From assembly GCF_020740795.1 (NCBI RefSeq), contig NC_067312.1:53959905-54023904 (forward strand): DNA of 64,000 nucleotides, given 5' to 3'. Made by a program: the position numbers and the translations under genes. How positions within the stretch are numbered: position 1 is the stretch's first letter; each line of letters opens with the position of its first letter. Shown in pieces: positions 1 to 12,250 of the stretch. Below the pieces are notes generated by a model. The model had not been told where the DNA came from, did no database searches, and saw only the letters and a list, made by a program, of their open reading frames with translations. Source of the stretch: Apus apus. Taxonomy: Eukaryota; Chordata; Aves; Apodiformes; Apodidae.

Positions 1-3000
1 GGTGCAGACATTAATGCTTGTTTCAGGTCTTTAAACACATGTTGCTGATGCGGAATCCATACAAAGGGGGGATTCTTGAGAGCTTCATACAAGGGCATGG
101 CTATTCAACCATAATTAATTATCTACAGGAGACACAACCTGGCCATTCCCAAGAAGGCCCTCGGTTCATGAACACTTTTCAGCTTGGAATGCCCTAAGTG
201 GCTTCCTTACAGTCTATTCCAAATTGCTGTTGTCCTTTTAAAATCTCAAAGCCCAGATATATTACAGTCTGTCTTGCTATTTGGCCTTTGTTTCTGGTTG
301 TGCATTGAGGGTTAATTTTTCTTGTGCTACTATTAACGCTTCCACTTAGCCTGTATATTTTTTGCTTATGCAATAAACCTCTACTTTCCTGAGTCACTTC
401 AAATTGTTAAAACTGGCTGGAAATACGCTGTTGTAATACTTATAATTAGTTTCCTTGAAGTATCTCTGAAAATCATCATCTATATCTCATGTGAGACTGA
501 GCAGTTATGCTGTCTTTAAATCAGATGAACATGCGTATGATGCAGCTCTGGACCTAATTTCATCTATTTTAGTGTAATGGTTTAGAGGATCGGCCTCCAA
601 GCTCCAAATCTCTCCCCAGTGTATATTCTGTTTTCAAATCATATCCATTCCTAGCAAACTAGAATGATGGCTGGTTTAGGTCTATGTGTCTTACCATCAA
701 CCTCCACTGAGTTACTCTGTTATTTATGTTAGTTTCAGCTAATGCCAACTCTGAGGGTTGGTTTTACTTGCATGTTCCTATTATACCCTAAGCTCTGTTG
801 GCAGGTGGCTGGTGCAGGTGGCTGGGGAAGCAAACTGGAAGGTATTTTATTTTTTCTTCTCTGGGGGATCCACTGAGCACCATCAAGGAAAGACCATCTG
901 GCATCCAAGAGGCACTGGAGTGATTAGAAATAGCAAGCTGGGAGTCTGCAGGAAGGAGGGGCACTAGAGGGGAGGAAATGAGTGTCCCAGAAGTTGGGGA
1001 TGACTGATCAGAATTTGCTTTAGCTCAGCAGCTCAGTGGAAAAGAAAAACAGTGAACATGTAGAGCTGTTCATAGATCCTTGTTTCTATTTGGTCTTTCC
1101 CTGGTGCTTTTCCAGACTTAAAATGTTACATATGTTTGCCTACATTCCAGCATGTAGGAGAGCCGTTTTTATTCAAATGTAGCTCCTTCTAGTTTAATAA
1201 ATCTTTTCATCTAAGAGGAAACAAAGAATATTTAGCAGAAGAAGAATGTCTGCATAGACCCACCCTTCATCTCAGGATCATTTGTGGTCCTATAGCACTG
1301 GCCTTTTTTAACAGCAATGTGATACACTCTATGCCCATGTGTCAATGGCAAAGCCATCTCTCCTGTCCAGCTATTGAGCTCAATTTTCATCTTACCTTTT
1401 TGTCCTGCCATCAAAATACAGAATACTTCCTCACTCCAGCATAAAAAGACTTCCCTACTGTTCTTCCCGCAGCTGCCTGGATGGAGTCAGTTGTATTAAA
1501 AGAGAAGCTTTCTCAGTTTAGTCTGCCAAGTTTCAAACCTTGATTCTTATGTAAGTGGACATATTTTAGAAATGTATCTTTGGATTATATGTTTCTACTT
1601 AAAATATGGCTTGCTCTCAAGTTATAACATATAATTACAGCAAGTTTAGGAAAGCAGATGAGTTAAACATTTGCCTACATCCCTCACTATGTTGAAAGAT
1701 CTTGTTTAGGAGTTCGTCATCTATTGGAACAAAAAGATCAATGGTATCTTCAAACTTGTGCTCTAACTGGATGAATCATTCTATTAAACTTTTTTCTAGT
1801 TATATGATTCACCAAGGCTATAGTTTTCATCTGTGTTCATCTTTAACCGCTGCACTTAATCTATCTGGTTGCACCTTTCATGCTGATTTTTCCTCTCAAA
1901 TTCAGGAGGTGTTATCACTGTCTCAGCAGCCTCACTTCTCTCTGTGATTTTTACCTTTTTAACTTGCTTAGTTCTTGTTAGTTTTTCACAGATCTTTCTT
2001 GCAGCTTAGCAGTCTTCTCAGGCATGGGACAAGGTTGCACTGCTGAGCTGGATCAAAACTAACCCTTGGCACACAGACGTAGGGGAAACCTTGGAAGGAG
2101 TTTTACAACAAGCTCAGATAGACATTATGTAGAGTAAACTGAACGGCCTGCTTGCAAATATATGAGATCTTAACTGCTGCTTCTTCCCTTCCACATGTCG
2201 GATTTCTCCATAGGCAAGCACTTTAAAGAGTCTCTGCTTTAAACCTATAGCTCTGAATAAATTCCGCTGCCCAAGACACTTGGGCTGTGATAAGACAACT
2301 CTTTTGGTTATGAAGTTTTAAGTCAGAGCATTACCTGAAGTTTTTTTATTGTCCTGCCTATCATGAAAGAGTTCTTAAGAGTAGGACTAATTTATAAAGT
2401 AGAATTCCATGAAAGTCATGCACTTTCAATCTTTATTCTCAGTGGTTTGTTCTGTGCCAGTATTTCTATGACTCTTTCCCACATCCTACTTTGTAGAAAT
2501 TCTTCCTTGAAAATGGAAAGTTAAAAAAAAATAAAATAAAAAAAATAGGCATCCAGGCACCTTATGATGGTTTGCACAGAACTTCTTTAACCAATACTGA
2601 ACTGAGGTAAAACATCCCTATGAATCTGAAGACTCACAATTTCAGTTCCTCTGAATATGTATATTCCATTTAAGAGAGTTTGTGAACTGGCATTTCACCT
2701 GCTCTTACTTTATACCTCTGACTAATACGTTGCTGCATGTGACATTAATGGTTCACTGCATAGCACAATTTTTTCTTCTGATAAACTTAATTGTCTGTTA
2801 CAACCTCTCTGAATTCAGTTATCAAGCAAATATATTTGTGTGTTAACTGCACACAGCACACATGTAGACATAGCAAGCTGAAGATAGAATCCCTGTATGT
2901 GTTCTAAAAACTACTTGGAACAATTTTTAAGTTCTAGTGTCCAGCTGGATTACAAATGCATTGAGGGAAAAACAGTTTGTTTGTTTGTTTTTTTCCTAAA

Positions 3001-6000
3001 AAAATTGGTAGAAGGTCTGACCAGACTTGAAAAACTCCTCTTTTGTAAATACTGCAGATTCTCTTTGTGTAAATCTTAGCAGCCCCCTTAAGCTGGTCTT
3101 TTAATTTCAAGCTCTTCAGAACAGGATACCCACTCTTGTCCAGTAGTCACACAGTGATCTTGCATTAGCAGCCTGTAGATGCTGTTGCAATGTAGTAAAA
3201 CAGTGCTTATTCAGTGAAAATAAAGATACAGAGTCCGATCTAGAGACACCATACCCATAATAAATAAAAGTTTCTTCATCAAGATCTAAAGGCAGCAGTG
3301 AGGGATGCAACCTTGACTTGTACTTGAGTATTCTGGACTGGTGACAGTTTTTGTAGCAGCAAAATTCTCCAGATGCTTTAATGAGGGCTGTGAACTCCAT
3401 GTTCCCTGATGACATGAATTGTCCAGTTGGGAACACAAATGAGTTGCCCTGTAAGAGGAGGTTCTTGGCTCGTTCCAATCTGAGTAAAATATTTGGTCAG
3501 TTCTGCAACTGTATTTTTATTTTTTTGGGTTGTTTCCCAGTGATGAGGGTCTACAGCAATATGCAAACACAGCAGGTCAGGTTGGTATCTTGATTGTCAC
3601 ATGCTGTGGATATCAAGACGATAAGCGAAGATTCGTGCACATCAGTACTACATTCTTATTAATGTTGATGGATCTTTGCTTAACTTTGCTGTGAAATGTT
3701 TTTCTTGTGTCACTTAACCTTCTCATTGGATACAGTGTTTATAGAAATAATTAATGAAATCTATTAGAACCTTCTCCCCTTTCCTGATGGCATTTCTAAC
3801 CAAAAGCTGCGGTGAAGGAATAAAGGTTCAGCAAGGCAAGTTTCGGCAGCACTGCTTTCTTTGCTCTTGTGGGAAGATCTTTTTTTGTTTGTTTCAGCAC
3901 AGTTGGGTAAAGGAGGACATTTTTACTTTGAGACCAAACAGAACATAGTGTGTAAAACCTCTTGTCTGGATGTTGCTCTGCTAATGGTAGAGCTGGTCAG
4001 GAGCTCTTAGGCCAAGAATATACCTACCCTTCTCCTGTGTGGAGGAAGCCTGGCGAAATGGAATCGCTGTGTGAAGAGTGTTTCCAGACAGGCTGTCAGA
4101 TTTTGCAGACTAGCTCATGTTTAGAAGAGGTGTAAAGTATTGTGCTTTTTTTAAGCTTTGCCCCTAGTGATTTCCTGGGTGGTCTAATGTTTTTATTTAA
4201 CGAAAGGAACCACCATAAACTGCTTGGGTACAGCAGCCTGACATGACAAGACTATGGGGTACAGCTGACGTATCTGCCACATTGACTCCTAGGAAGGACA
4301 CTTAGTTGGGAACCTGGATTGTGTTGTGCTGGTTTTTTTACTTCAACAGAATCAGTAGCAGTTTTTCTGTAAAATCTCAGTGTACCTCGATCAAAGAGAA
4401 ATGTAGTGGCTTCTAGGTGCACATAACTGGCTTCTGGTTTTGAAAGTGTCGTGTCTTGATTTGGATAATCCCCTTGGTTATATGTGTGTGTGCAGCAGTT
4501 GAAGTGAGTTCGGGTTTTCTTTTGAGCTTTGGATTGATTTTGAGAGATTTGTATTAGATTCCTTCTCCATGTCTGACTGGGAATAAATGCAGGGGCAAGA
4601 TTGGTTGTTCAGAATACAATTACACTTCCTAATAGTTGTGTGGTGCTTGGTGTTTTGTTTCGTTTGGGGGGGGGGGGGTGTGGAGTTTGTTTGTTTCTTT
4701 GTTTTTTTTTGGTAAAATATAAAATTAGAATATTTATTTTTGTGAGCAAAAGTTTTCCTCGTGAAACAGTGGGGTGTGGTTTTTTCTCTTTTCCCCTCCC
4801 TCCCTCTTCTCTTTTTTTCTTTTTTTTGCTACAAGTGAGACAGCAGAAGATTAAAAAGCATCTTCAAGAGGAGACTGATAGTAGATTTCACTCTTGTCTC
4901 CAATAACTAAGTAACTATGACACTAACATGGCGTGTAAGTGAATTTAGTACTCCGACTAAATGGGATGTGGTGCTGACAGAAATAATTTAGGATGATGTA
5001 GTAGAGCAAAATAGCCTAAACCAACAATGTATGAAGAATAAAGTATTTTGAATTGACAAGCTGCTCAGGAAATGTTAGTTCAGAGGGGGCTAAACAATCT
5101 ATTAGAACCCACCTGCCTAATTAAGACTCTCAAGCAGTGAATCTTTGAAATCAGCATCAATGTGAAGCGGACTGCTCAAGATACTTGACAGTCCCTTGTA
5201 GGTAAAATAACAGTGTATCCCCAGTCTCATTCTATAATCTTAATAAAATCTTGTTTTAAACACTTGGATTTAATAGTGTCATATGTTGGATATGAAAGGT
5301 TGACTTCAAAACTTAAGTGACTGCCTCTAAATAATATGACATGGGATACTGTTAAGCCCTTCCTGACATGGTGTCAAATATGTGTTGGTTCCTGTGATGG
5401 GTATAACCACATGAAGGTGAGATGACAAATCAAATGGGTAATTCCAAGTGCACATTAACCTTTACTTGCTGAAAAGCTCCCTGAGAAGCTGTTAAAAAAT
5501 TCAGATATGCCTAAACAGTATTTAATCACAACTGTATTAGAGCAGGAAAAAACTCCTGTATCTATTATTTCAGATATCCACCCAGTGTATTTTAGCCCAG
5601 TTTCATAGACTCCCGTCCTTTCTCCTTTATGACATCTTTTGTTGGATTAGTATTGTGTACTATAGGTACACAATACCTATAGGTAGTTTTTTGGGTTTTT
5701 GTCTTTGGTTTTGTTGTGGATTGTAATTTTTTCTTTTCCCTGGTAGTAATTTGTGTTGTGCTTGATTTGGTTTAGATAGCTACTGGATAAAAGGCACTTG
5801 GCTTGATAACCCTTTGTGGATGTGTCTTTCTCTTGGTTGCAACGGAGCCAGTGGATTTGCTTTGTCAAACATGTCACCAGAGAAGACCATCTTTATGTAT
5901 GTTGAGAGAGTTAGTTCTCCACCTCTGCTCATTTGTTGATCTCAGGGTGTCAGTCAGTGGTTGGACTTTTATACAGCCCTGTGTAGGTCCTGGGCTGTAA

Positions 6001-7096
6001 GGGCTGGCGTGGTTTTAGTTAGGTTACTGGTTGGCATCAGCTTGATGATTCCTTTCTCTGGAGAGATTATTGTTATGAAAGTGGCGCATCTCTGGAAGAA
6101 AAGTTGCATTGCTTATTATAAGTCTAAGATAGGAAGGTCTCTTCTGTATGTCAGTTGTCATGGTTCATAAAGTGGCAGCTTCCCTTTCATGAAGTGTGTG
6201 TGTATTTCTGGTGTCCCCTTTCACATCAGTGCTATGACCTCCACCTCCAGGTAAGAGGGAATAATAAACAAGCTTTTATTTCTGGTGTGGTCAAAGGCAG
6301 TAGTTTCCTTTCTTTGTATTTAAAGACCTGGCAAGTCAACTGTTTTCTTCTAAATAAAGGTGTAAACTGCATTGAAAACCAAGTGTATGGTCATTAATAT
6401 AATGTGAACCAGGACGTTACTAAGGTCCTAAGCAAAAGGAGCTGCATCAGGAGGAGGAAGCAGATGACAGTGGCTGCATTGGTTTGCACAGGTAACTTGC
6501 TTTCTCAGATTTGCTGAGGTCAGCAATTGAGAATGTACGAAGAAGGAACTGACTGGTAGTAGAGACAGCTTGCCCTCTTCCACCAAGCTGCATTCATAGC
6601 AGAGTTGCACAGAGAAAGCTCTGGTGAGGATTTCATCAGCACTTCTGCAAAGTGCTTCAGATTAAGTCAAGGCTTCAGCTCTCAAATCTCATGAGCTAAA
6701 GGCAGGCACAGAATAATGTGGACAACCGTCAGATAAGGTACAATTTTTGAAATTTTAATGGTTGCAGACAACTGGCATTTAGCAAGCTTCTCCACATTAT
6801 TGCAGCTGTTTCATCTGTCAGATGGTATCTGCTCTTTCCTGACAAAATTTTCTCATTGACATAAATACTTTTGCTTCAATGTTGCTACTTTCAGTTCATG
6901 GGAAAGTTGCAGAGCTTCTAACACTCACTTTGATGTGCCTTGGGAAGGGAGGCAGTGAAAACAGAAGTGCTTTTGTATGTTTTTCATTACTTGCATATTT
7001 TGCTACAGAAAAGCTATATTCCCACTTCAGCACAGGATACTTAAGGGGTTTTGGAAACATCAAAAGTGTTGAATTCAAATTTAGAAATTTGCAAGT
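1..7096. other. Gene-poor single-copy DNA
   Basis: I see no supportable gene, RNA gene or clear mobile element in this AT-rich stretch. Open frames are short (under about 120 codons) and have no recognisable domains. Simple-sequence tracts occur near 2,521-2,548 (A-rich) and 4,666-4,678 (poly-G). A perfect 11-bp stem with a 5-base loop lies at 5,650-5,676. It could be intronic or intergenic; the sequence does not decide. Confidence 0.5.
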
Positions 7097-7408
7097 TGTC
7101 CTGGCTTGAGCCAGGATGAAGCCAATTTTCCTTTTAGTTTGTTTTGTTTTGTTTTTTTCCTTTAGTAAGCTCTCTTTTAACTAACAGCAAGTGTTCCAGC
7201 CAGTGAACTGATAACAGTGGAATGTTTGTAACTGACAAGTTGCTAAGATTGAGTCTTTGTTCCGCCAGCTCAGATGCTGCCGGGAGATCTATGACACCAT
7301 CCCCACCCCACCCCCCTTAGGGGAGGTTGAATTGGATGGACAGCAAAATTGGACAGAGATATTCCATTCCATATATCTACATAAGCTCAGAGGAAGGTCA
7401 GAGATCAC
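7097..7408 (+). repeat. Old partial LTR of the same family as the ERV at 9,152-13,031
   Basis: The segment starts with TGTCCTGG and follows the first ~300 bp of the LTR at 11,469 block by block: the opening palindromic stretch, a pyrimidine tract, the GTGGAATGTTT block, and the ATATTCCATTCCATATATCTAC block. Substitutions are scattered throughout. Homology stops near 7,408, before the U5 half. It is therefore a truncated, older relative. No internal retroviral sequence follows. Confidence 0.75.
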
Positions 7409-8599
7409 AATGGAAAAGGGAATTCACATTCCACATCCTTCCAGAGTAAGTTATTAAAAGCAACAAAGTTGGAGTAGAGTTGGGAACAGGCTTATCAGCA
7501 CCTGGAGGATGATGAATTTCGTGATTGCTAACAGCTGTTTGTGCTGTTGTAATTAAGGTAATCTGACACATGGTCCTGATGTTGGAAGTGGCCACTGGTC
7601 CCAATAAATGCTTATTGTGACTCAGTTCCTTGGATGTGTAAGCCTGGGAATCTCGGCTCTGCATATTTTTGACAGCTGCTGTATGCTACCTCCCTTGACT
7701 TTGCTCCCCACTGTCTTCTTTTTCTTCCTTCTTTTGTCAACCTCATGTGGAAATCTGTGTGTGGAAATAGTAACAGATTGTTTACACAGTTTTTCTGTTG
7801 AAAAATCACAGCTCCTATTGGAAAGAAGGAAGAAAGGGCTTGACTGAAGGGGACTGGCTATGGGAGACAGGACTTGAGTTCAGGCCCGAGCTTAGCTAAG
7901 GACTTCTTGAATAGCCTAGAGGCAAACTATTTAATCTGTCAGTTCCCCACCTGCAAGCTCAGTATAATAATGCTTCCTATAGACATTCCACATCAGGGAT
8001 GTGGAATGTCTTGATTTTAGCTTGGAAAGCCACAATATGGACTTCTACAGGAAAAGCAGCAAGGCAAGATTGACAGGTGGAGCACCTTGTTTCTCAAACA
8101 GATGTTGATATCGCAAAGCTGTAGCCCATTTGGGGAAGAGGAGGAATGAAGGGAAGAGCAAATGCACTCACATAATGTCCTTTTTTAATCTCTACTCAAT
8201 TGGGGCATCAACTGTATCTGCTTAACATTTGCAGCTGCAAGCTCCTGCTTGAGCTAAGACAAGTTCTGCTGTTTTATCATAGAGGAGTTCTTTGAAGCTT
8301 CTCTTGTGTCTCTGTGTCAAGGTGCTCACACTGAAGTGCAACCAGCTGAAATTGATATCAGGGACCAAAAAGCATATGAATATCCCCTCTACTGCCTGTA
8401 TCTGGTCTTGACCAGTCTGTGTTCCAGTTACTGAGTTACTGTTCAGCATCCCATGGCTGCAGTATTTTGGTAAGCTGGCGCCAGCCTGGACCCTGCCTCA
8501 AGATGTCAGATGACCTATGGTTTTTAAATACCTGATTCTGAAACCTACAGTCTTGACTTTAGGCCGAGGCTTGCTACATTGCCTTGGTCTGCAGCAGAA
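7409..8599. other. Non-coding stretch with a perfect hairpin
   Basis: No gene is recognised. The notable element is a perfect 14-bp inverted repeat with a 3-base loop at 7,981-8,011. The rest is unremarkable single-copy sequence. Confidence 0.4.
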
Positions 8600-8840
8600 C
8601 AGAAGGAGTCATAGAATCAGAGAACTATTCAGATCGGAAAAGACCCTTGGGATCACTGACTCCAACCATCGTCCCTACTCTACAAAGTTCTCCCCTAAAC
8701 CACATCCACCAACACCACATCCAAATGACCCTTAAACACATCCAGGGATGGTGACTCAACCACCTCCCTGGGCAGCCTATTCCAGTGTCGGACCACTCTT
8801 TCTGTGAAAAAAATTTTCAGAGAGTCCTGCCCAGGACTCT
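8600..8840 (-). repeat. CR1 LINE 3' fragment
   Basis: The plus strand reads as the reverse complement of a CR1 3' end. It opens with the ATAGAATCA-type motif near 8,612 and then carries diverged coding sequence. The minus-strand translation gives the CR1 reverse-transcriptase C-terminal motif [17 protein letters not shown]. It is a 5'-truncated, decayed copy of about 240 bp, as is typical of bird CR1s. Confidence 0.85.
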
Positions 8841-9146
8841 TGTGGACTGTGACAGATACAATCCCTGTAGGTTTGAGATGCAGCATATGATTATGCATTT
8901 ATATTTTGATAGTGCCAAAGGTCCATCTCTTCAGAGTTCTCTTGTGCTTGATGCTGTGCGAATATATTGAAAGTGATGATCTCTGCATAAAGGGCTTGTA
9001 CTCTCAAGACAAGCTGTAAGGAGAGAATAAAATAAGCCACAAACCAGAAGTTATGTGCAAGGGGAAAACCTTAAGGAAACTTTCTTGTTTAACTGAGATC
9101 AGTTACTGCGATCTATTTGAACATGACACAGGTTTCCAACCTCACA

Positions 9147-9151
9147 TCCCT
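9147..9151. other. Target-site duplication, left copy
   Basis: TCCCT immediately precedes the LTR terminus at 9,152. The same TCCCT immediately follows the other LTR terminus at 13,031. A 5-bp duplication fits retroviral integrase and dates the whole 3.9-kb rearranged unit to one integration event. Confidence 0.75.
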
Positions 9152-9549
9152 TGTCACCGTTTGACTCAGGTCCGACAACAATGCTCTCGATCCCCTCCCC
9201 CCCCTACCCAGTCAGGGAAGGAGAGAGAGAAAAGGAGAGAGACTTGGCTGGATTGAAAACTAAACTACACAGCTTTAATTAAAACACTAATGAATCACAC
9301 AAGAAAATATATACAATTATATACAGATATATTCAGATATGGGCAAAAGCCTCTCGCCTCCCCCCACCCCCAGCAACTCCCACAGCACTCCCCTGAACTG
9401 GGAAGAGTCCCGAGAAATCCCAGAGCCGCTGCTGGAGAAAGCGGAGAGTTATGAGGGTCAGGAGAGCTCGAGCCTAAGGGTCGGCGGTGATGGATGAGCA
9501 GAGTCCTCCCCGGACGCTGGCCATGGACGGAAGAGAGCGGCGAGAAGAA
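9152..9549 (-). mobile_element. Partial LTR (3' ~400 bp, U5 side), minus orientation
   Basis: This is the reverse complement of about 11,790-12,175. It includes the TA-rich block, the TTTAATTAAAG polyadenylation-type motif (near 9,278 in this orientation) and the CGGTGACA terminus at its left edge. The LTR part stops after GAGAAGAAG at about 9,549, where retroviral coding sequence of opposite orientation begins. It is the outer left terminus of the inserted unit and lies next to the target-site duplication. Confidence 0.85.
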
Positions 9550-11407
9550 GATTGCGCAGGCAATGGCCCTTGGACCAGTTAGAACAGGGCCAGACATCAA
9601 GAACGTGCTCTACACTGCAGCCGGACACAATGGTCCCAACTGGAGCCTCTGGCAGAAAGCACCAGGGGAAACTCGAGGTCGACCCCTGGGATTCTGGAGC
9701 CGGAGCTACAGAGGTTCCGAGGCCAACTACACAACAACTGAGAAGGAGATACTTGCAGCATATGAAGGAGTTAGAGCCGCTTCAGAAGTGATTGGCACTG
9801 AAGCACAGCTCTTTCTGGCGCCCAGGCTACCGGTGCTGAGATTCATGTTCGAGAATAACCTTTCTCCTGTCCATCATGCCACCGATGTGACTTGGAGTAA
9901 ATGGACTGCTTTGATCACCCAAAGAGCCCGAATAGGGAAACCTAATCGTCCAGGTATTGTGGAAGCAATTACAAACTGGCCAGAAGGCACCCACTTTGGA
10001 ATGCCACCACAAGAAGTGGTGAGACGAGCTCAAGAAGCTCCACCATATGATCATCTACCAGAGACTGAGAAACAATTTGCTCTTTTCACCGATGGCTCCT
10101 GTCGTCTTGTAGGGAACCGCCGGAAGTGGAAAGCTGCCGTGTGGAGTCCTACACGACTGGTTGCACAAGCAGCTGAAGGAGAAGGTGAATCAAGTCAGTT
10201 TGCAGAGGTAAAAGCCATCCAGCTGGCTTTGGACATTGCTGAGCGAGAGGGGTGGCCGAGACTCTACCTCTACACTGACTTGTGGATGGCAGCAAATGCC
10301 TTGTGGGGTTGGCTAAAACAGTGGCAGCAGAATAACTGGCAGCGAAAGGGTAAACCTATTTGGGTTGCTGACCTGTGGAAAGACATTGCAGCTCGGATAG
10401 AGAAACTGGAGGTAAAAGTGCGTCATGTGGATGCACACGTACCTCTGAGTCGAGCCACTGAGGAACATAGACACAACCAACGAGCAGATGAGGCTGCTCA
10501 AGTGTTCCAAGTAGACTTAGACTGGGAACACAAGGGTGAGCTTTTTCTGGCTCGGTGGGCCCATGATGCTTCAGGTCATCAGGGCAGAGATGCAACATAC
10601 AAATGGGCTCGTGACCGAGGGGTGGACTTAACCATGGACACTATTGCACAGGTGATCCATGACTGTGAGACATGTGCTGCAATTAAGCAGGCAAAACGGT
10701 TGAAACCTTTGTGGTATGAGGGGAGGTGGTCAAAGTACAGATTTGGAGAGGCCTGGCAAATTGACTACATCACACTTCCTCAGAGCCGCCAGGGTAAGCG
10801 TTATGTGCTTACAATGGTGGAAACAAGTACAGGATGGTTGGAGACATATCCTGTGCCTCATGCCACAGCCAGAAATACTATTCTGGGTCTTGAGAAGAAA
10901 ATTTTGTGGAGACATGGTACTCCAGAGAGAATTGAGTCAGACAATGGGACTCATTTCAAAAACAGTCTTGTCACTGATTGGGCTAAAGAGCATGGTATTG
11001 AATGGATCTACCATATCCCATACTATGCACAGGCCTCAGGGAAAGTTGAAAGGTACAATGGTCTGTTGAAGGCTACCCTAAAGGCAATGGGTGGTGGAAC
11101 TTTCAAAAACTGGGATAAAAATTTGGCAAAGGCCACCTGGTTAGTTAATACCAGGGGATCCATCAATCGGGCTGGTCCTGCCCAGTCAGACCTTTTGCAT
11201 ACTACAGATGGGGATAAAGTCCCTGTGGTATGTGAAAGAAACCTGCTGGGTAAAAGTGTTTGGGTCTATTCTGCTTCAGGCAAAGGTAAACCTGTCAGGG
11301 GTATTGCTTTTGCTCAGGGGCCTGGACATACCTGGTGTGTGATGATGGAGGATGGTGAAGTACAATATGTACCTCAAGGTAATCTGACTTTGGGAGAGAA
11401 TCCTTAA
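9494..11407 (+). CDS. ERV pol fragment: RT tail, RNase H and integrase (open frame)
   Basis: The open frame has 637 codons; the first ~19 are read from antisense LTR, so true pol homology starts near codon 20. Residues ~20-120 look like the end of reverse transcriptase. RNase H follows, with acidic residues D200 (FTDGS), E238 (FAEVK), D262 (YTD) and D332 (NQRADEA), plus HVDAH at 311-315. Integrase has an HHCC finger (H357, H362, C391, C394) and a DDE core at D424 (WQIDY), D483 (SDNGTHF) and E519 (GKVER). The reverse-transcriptase catalytic part, protease, gag and env are absent. After the stop come 61 bases with a purine-rich tract and then the LTR. The lack of env and the 5-bp duplication suggest an ERV-L-like (class III) lineage; the class assignment is inference. 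Confidence 0.88.
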   Translation: MSRVLPGRWPWTEESGEKKIAQAMALGPVRTGPDIKNVLYTAAGHNGPNWSLWQKAPGETRGRPLGFWSRSYRGSEANYTTTEKEILAAYEGVRAASEVIGTEAQLFLAPRLPVLRFMFENNLSPVHHATDVTWSKWTALITQRARIGKPNRPGIVEAITNWPEGTHFGMPPQEVVRRAQEAPPYDHLPETEKQFALFTDGSCRLVGNRRKWKAAVWSPTRLVAQAAEGEGESSQFAEVKAIQLALDIAEREGWPRLYLYTDLWMAANALWGWLKQWQQNNWQRKGKPIWVADLWKDIAARIEKLEVKVRHVDAHVPLSRATEEHRHNQRADEAAQVFQVDLDWEHKGELFLARWAHDASGHQGRDATYKWARDRGVDLTMDTIAQVIHDCETCAAIKQAKRLKPLWYEGRWSKYRFGEAWQIDYITLPQSRQGKRYVLTMVETSTGWLETYPVPHATARNTILGLEKKILWRHGTPERIESDNGTHFKNSLVTDWAKEHGIEWIYHIPYYAQASGKVERYNGLLKATLKAMGGGTFKNWDKNLAKATWLVNTRGSINRAGPAQSDLLHTTDGDKVPVVCERNLLGKSVWVYSASGKGKPVRGIAFAQGPGHTWCVMMEDGEVQYVPQGNLTLGENP

Positions 11408-11447
11408 TTTGACAGCTGGTAATGTATAGAGCCTGTACGTAATATAT

Positions 11448-11468
11448 GGTATGGAATAAGGGGTGGAA
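11448..11468 (+). other. Polypurine tract before the LTR
   Basis: A purine-rich run (AATAAGGGGTGGAA) directly precedes TGTCCTGG, the LTR start at 11,469. This is where plus-strand DNA priming occurs in retroviruses. It shows that the LTR at 11,469 is the natural 3' LTR of the pol fragment upstream. Confidence 0.7.
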
Positions 11469-12175
11469 TGTCCTGGTTTGAGCCAGGATTAAGCCAATTT
11501 TTCTTTTCACTGACTTTTTCTTCCTTCAGTAAGCTTTCTTTTAGCTAGCAACTGTGTGTTCTGCTAGGCTGATAAGACAGTGGAATGTTTTTCTAACTAC
11601 TGAGGCTTCAAGGTTACACCTTCACTCTGCCGGCTCAGACACTATGGGGAGATCTCTGACCCCCCCCCGTGGGAGGCTGAGTTAGACAGACAGCAAAATT
11701 GGCCAAAGATATTCCATTCCATATATCTACGTAAGCTCAGAGGAAGGACAGAGATCTTAGAAGACAGCTTCCTCCTTCTTCTCGCCTGCTCTCTTCCGTC
11801 CATGGCCGGCGTCCGGGGAGGACTCTGGCTCATCCATCACCGCCGACCCTTAGGCTCGAGCTCTCCTGACCCTCATAACTCTCCGCTTTCTCCAGCAGCG
11901 GCTCCGGGATTTCTCGGGACTCTTGCCAGTTCAGGGGAGTGCTGTGGGAGTTGCTGGGGGTGGGGGGAGGCGAGAGGCTTTTGCCCATATCTGAATATAT
12001 CTGTATATAATTGTATATATTTTCTTGTGTGATTCATTAGTGTTTTAATTAAAGCTGTGTAGTTTAGTTTTCAATCCAGCCAAGTCTCTCTCCTTTTCTC
12101 TCTCTCCTTCCCTGACTGGGTGGGGGGGGGAGGGGATCGAGAGCATTGTTGTCGGACCTGAGTCAAACGGTGACA
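11469..12175 (+). mobile_element. Full LTR, plus orientation
   Basis: About 707 bp, starting TGTCCTGG and ending CGGTGACA. It contains a poly-C run near 11,661, the ATATTCCATTCC block, a TA-rich stretch and a TTTAATTAAAGC polyadenylation-type signal near 12,046. It follows the pol fragment and its polypurine tract. Unusually for a 3' LTR, it is followed by leader sequence and a tRNA complement, as a 5' LTR would be. Confidence 0.88.
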
Positions 12176-12186
12176 ACAATATTAAT

Positions 12187-12250
12187 TGGTAGCAGAGGAT
12201 GGTTTCGATCCATCGACCTCTGGGTTATGGGCCCAGCACGCTTCCGCTGC
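12187..12250 (-). other. Truncated initiator tRNA-Met copy with CCA (extended primer-binding site)
   Basis: Read on the minus strand, this is initiator tRNA-Met from about nucleotide 12 to its 3' end. It has anticodon CAT in the GGGCCCATAACCC stem-loop, the ATCGAAA T-loop specific to initiators, and a 3'-terminal CCA. Vertebrate tRNA genes do not encode CCA, so this derives from mature tRNA used as a retroviral primer. It follows the plus LTR by 11 bases, the position of a primer-binding site, but is about 46 nt longer than the usual 18-nt site. The first 11 nt are missing at the junction with the next tRNA. Confidence 0.85.

Noticed and set aside
3116-3566. Overlapping minus-strand open frames of 120 and 62 codons that might be a frameshifted coding fragment
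   Set aside because: The translation looks slightly protein-like, but I recognise no family and see no splice signals. A protein search would decide.
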